NCBI GenBank assembly: GCA_031761405.1
Contig: JASEVX010000084.1
Location: 624,001-688,000, forward strand
From: Serripes groenlandicus
Taxonomy: Eukaryota > Mollusca > Bivalvia > Cardiida > Cardiidae
Direction of reading: 5' to 3'
Length of the DNA stretch: 64,000 bases
Below the pieces are notes generated by a model, which saw only the letters and a list, made by a program, of their open reading frames with translations, was not told where the DNA came from and did not search any database. The translations under genes and the position numbers were made by a program. Positions 1 through 64,000 of this stretch are shown piece after piece. How positions within the stretch are numbered: the first letter of the stretch is position 1; each line of letters starts with the position of its first letter.

Positions 1-24
1 TACTCTGTCACAAGTAAACATGTA

Positions 25-314
25 CCAAGTAGCTCATTCAGAAGCAACGCGGGCTGTCAATCCAGGGGTTATTAATTCGAACCCTAGCGCGGCAAACATT
101 CTGTTCGAAGTTTGACCTGAAGTCAAGGCGACTGTCTTCATTAGTCTTCGGCAAATCGACAACTTGTCTATGGGAAAAAGAGCCAGTTGTTTGGAAATAC
201 TGTTGTCTGGAGAACTGAATGTAAGAAATACAGGAGCCACATGGGTAGGTGAGCTGGCCGCCGTGATATGACTGGAAAAGGCTTAAAACGACAGTAAACC
301 ACATTCAATCAACC
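25..314 (+). repeat. tRNA-derived SINE, type A
   Basis: tRNA-like head with A-box-like gtagctcattcag and B-box-like attcgaacccta, then a body ending in 'gccgccgtgatatgactg'. Slightly decayed. Further copies at 5241, 42218, 57100 and 61040, and reversed at 34081. The rest of 1-1011 holds another SINE and AT-rich DNA; no exon is evident. Confidence 0.75.
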
Positions 315-544
315 AAGTTTTGAATAATTGCAGTTTAATTTTGTTTCATAAAACATATGTTTTTTGTTTACATTGATCTGCCAAAATCGTTTGTCTTGAT
401 TATAAAATTATAACTGTACTTTGTTTGGCTGGCGAAAGGAAAGACCTAGTTTGTTTCTCATGCTACATATATATATATATGTTACAGAAGGAAGGACAGT
501 TTAGACTTTTAAAAATGTAAGGCCCTGCGTGCAATAGACCCTGA

Positions 545-800
545 TGACCGCCTCGGCGGTTTACTTGTAGAGCGTTCTCCTCGGGTGTTGGAGGTCGCGA
601 ATTCGATCCCCGGCCATATCACACATACCGCTTTTTAAAATGATAGTAATGGCATTCCCACCCTGGCGCTCGGGGGTAAAGGGGTTAGCATTACGACTGA
701 CTCGCTGGTGTCAGGATAAATTACCCAGTAGTACTGGTAACTAATCAGAAAACGCCGTGATGTAACTAAACAATTGTTGAAAGCGGCTTAAAACAACATT
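545..800 (+). repeat. tRNA-derived SINE, type B
   Basis: Head with B-box-like aattcgatccccgg; body with 'ggcgctcgggg', 'ggttagcattacgactgac', 'gtcaggataaat', and the shared tail 'aaagcggcttaaaac'. Same family at 10628, 14937, 39100, 53820, 55223; its body seeds the array at 63100. Confidence 0.75.
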
Positions 801-1011
801 AAAAATATATGTACCATAGTCACTTAAATCGAACGTGTTTTTAGATTTTACGATGGTCTCTTTATACAAACATTTTACCTAAAAAATATGCAGATATCCG
901 TTTCAAGCCCATCCCTGATATGTTAAACACACAGGACAAGTTTGTAATGTAACACACAACACTTTTACAAGTATCTACAGTTTAAAGCAAATAACTCCCT
1001 TTATATTTCAG

Positions 1012-61887
<60,876 letters not shown>

Positions 61888-61899
<12 letters not shown>

Positions 61900-62655
61900 A
61901 TTAAACTTTTACACATGGTTATTGCACCATGGCCTGATCAACTAGGACTTGTTTGAATTAAACGTTTACACATGGTTATTGCAACATGGCCTGATCAACT
62001 AAGACTTGTTTGAATTAAACGTTTACACATGGTTATTGCAACATGACCTGATCAACTAGGACTTGTTTGAATTAAACTTTTACACATGGTTATTGCAACA
62101 TGACCTGATCAACTAGGACTTGTTTGAATTAAACGTTTACACATGGTTATTGCAACATGACCTGATCAACTAGGACTTGTTTGAATTAAACTTTTGCACA
62201 TGGTTATTGCAACATGACCTGATCAACTAGGACTTGTTTGAATTAAACTTTTGCACATGGTTATTGCAACATGACCTGGTCAACTAGGATTTGTTTGAAT
62301 TAAACTTTTGCACATGGTTATTGCAACATGACCTGGTCAACTAGGACTTGTTTGAATTAAACTTTTACACATGGTAATTGTAACATGACCTGGTCAAATA
62401 AGACTTGTTTGAATTAAACTTTTGCAAATGGTTATTAAAACATGACCTGATCAACTAGGACTTAGTATGAATTAAACGTTTGCACATGGTTATTTAAACA
62501 TGACCTGATCAACTAGGATTGGTTTGAATTAACCTTTTACACATGGTTATTGAAACATGACCTGATCAACTAGGACTTGTTTGAATTAAACTTTTACACA
62601 TGGTTATTGCAACTTGGACTGATCAACTAGGATTGGTTTGAAAATAAACGTTTAT
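61888..62655 (+). repeat. 57-bp array seeded by the stop codon, in the 3' UTR
   Basis: 'ggacttgtttgaattaaac' recurs from 61888 (the real GLV-stop codons) at 61945 and onward, about 13 units of 57 bp (19 codons). Each unit keeps TGA in the same phase. The last unit drifts ('gaaaataaacg'). AATAAA at about 62643 could be a poly(A) signal. Confidence 0.92.
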
Positions 62656-62699
62656 GTGATCATTAAAATATTGCCTGATAAACTTGTTATGACTTTTTC

Positions 62700-63054
62700 A
62701 ATCTCAAAATATATATAAGTGAACTATCGCCTTGATATAATTGAAATCATGTTGAAAACGGCGTAAAACCCAAAGAAAATGACGAATTAAGGAACCAAGT
62801 AGATAATTAATATAAAGACACTTTAAAGTTTTAGTGATAATTGTATCGTAATAAATACAATAAGATAACAATACGATTCAACTTTCCTCTGGCCATAAAA
62901 AGGAGTCTTGTTTCATCTCCGAACAGTGAAACCTCTGATGGGCCTGTGTACATACGTACATTCTCGTCAGGGTCTTTACTGTCAGCCTAATTATACATTA
63001 GAAATGAGACTTTTTTATATTGCTATTACTTACACGTTTTTCAAAAGAATCTTA
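62700..63054. other. 3' flank, SINE tail fragment
   Basis: 62715-62775 has 'gccttgatataattg' and 'gaaaacggcgtaaaaccc', a SINE 3' end. No further gene is seen downstream. Confidence 0.55.
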
Positions 63055-63835
63055 AAAAGTGTAAGAATGGATTTTCAGCCTTGGCGTTCAGGGTTGCGGT
63101 GTGTGCATTACGACTGACTGGCTTTTGTTAGTATTACGACTGACTGGCTGGTGTTAGCATTACGACTGACTATCGGTGCTAGCATTACGACTGACTGGCT
63201 GGTGTTAGCATTACAACTGACTGGCTGGTGTTAGCATTACGACTGACTGGCTGGTGTTAGCATTACAACTGACTGGCTAGTGCTAGCATTACGACTGACT
63301 GGCTGGTGTTAGCATTACAACTGACTGGCTGGTGCTAGCATTACGACAGACTGGCTGGTGTTAGCATTACGACTGACTGGCTGGTGTTAGCATTACGAAT
63401 GACTGGCTGGCGCTAGCATTACGACTGACTGGCTGGTGTTAGCATTTCAACTGACAGGATAGTGTTAGCATTAAGACTGACTGGCTGGTGTTAGCATTTA
63501 GACTGACTGACTGGTGTTAGCATTACGACTGACTGACTGGTGTTAGCATTACGACTGACTGACTAGTGTTAGCATTACGACTGACTGGTTGGTACTAGCA
63601 TTACGACTGACTGGCCGGTGTTAGCATTACGACTGACTGGATGGTGTTAGCATTACTACTGACTAGATTGTGTTAGCATTACGACTGACTGGCTGGTGCT
63701 AGCATTACGACTGACTGGCTAGTGTTAGCATAACGAGTGACTGGCTGGTGTTAGCATTACGACTGACTGGCTGGTGTTAGCACTACGACTGTCTGGCTGG
63801 TGTTAGCCTTACGACTGACTGGCTGGTGTTTAATC
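63055..63835 (+). repeat. 26-bp array grown from a type B SINE body
   Basis: Starts as SINE sequence ('ggattttcagccttggcgtt', 'gggttgcgg'), then 'gttagcattacgactgac' plus 'tggctggt' repeats about 28 times at 26-bp spacing. The unit equals one segment of the SINE body seen at 545, 10628 and 55223. Confidence 0.9.
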
Positions 63836-64000
63836 AATCTGACCTGACCTTTGCGTACAGTTTTTATTATTATTACTAAAATGATTTGTTCTCATGAAAA
63901 GTATTGTTTGATTTATAATAACATCCATCGTGAAATAAATGGCACCCATTTAATTAGAGTCAGTCTTATTGGCTTATTTGAACACTGTAGACAAATGATA

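Noticed and set aside
1..1011. First coding exon of the transporter
   Set aside because: E1 needs an upstream exon ending in phase 0 with a start Met. Several ATG-to-GT stretches exist but none has similarity or context; I could not choose one.

Overview
The window is a piece of an animal nuclear genome. It is AT-rich, has long introns with GT/AG borders, and is full of tRNA-derived SINEs, palindromic MITE-like elements and satellite-like arrays. The repeat types (SINE tails of the form 'ccgtgatatgactgaaa..cggcgttaaac', foldback MITEs, 'ggggagataact' satellite units) and the protein's similarity to vertebrate MRP1 suggest a mollusc, most likely a bivalve. This is inference; no species marker is present.

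I can support only one protein-coding gene. It lies on the + strand and fills almost the whole window: an ABCC-family (MRP1/ABCC1-type) full ABC exporter. I could join 33 coding exons (called E1-E33 here) from 1012 to 61899. Every junction is GT/AG and keeps frame, giving 1537 residues plus stop. Only the short first coding exon with the start Met is missing; it probably lies upstream. Order in the protein: TMD0 (E1-E4), L0 linker (E5-E7), TMD1 (E8-E14), NBD1 (E15-E19), acidic linker (E20-E21), TMD2 (E22-E27), NBD2 (E28-E33). Both NBDs keep Walker A, signature, Walker B and H-loop residues. NBD1 has Asp in place of the catalytic Glu, as in other MRPs. Two regions that in human MRP1 help set substrate choice differ here (Met for Lys332, Leu for Trp1246).

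Introns: 1-11 kb carries TMD0 exons with scattered SINEs and MITEs. At 10-12.2 kb the E8 and E9 exons sit among decayed copies of themselves. The single 14.8-kb intron between E13 and E14 (17701-32511) is almost entirely a higher-order satellite of about twelve composite units. From 32.5 to 62 kb the rest of the gene alternates with SINEs, foldback elements and minisatellites. 62-64 kb holds the 3' UTR array and a second array grown from a SINE body.

The most unusual signal is a recurring pattern. Many tandem arrays and partial duplications in this gene start at an exon edge and include a few to about 100 bases of the exon: E8, E9 (twice), E12, E13, E24 (acceptor and donor), E30, E32, E33 (5' edge and stop codon). 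They create decoy splice sites next to the real ones. One of them, at E24, gives an alternative donor that stays in frame and would add 13 hydrophobic residues. A SINE at E5 has also duplicated the acceptor's pyrimidine tract as its target site.
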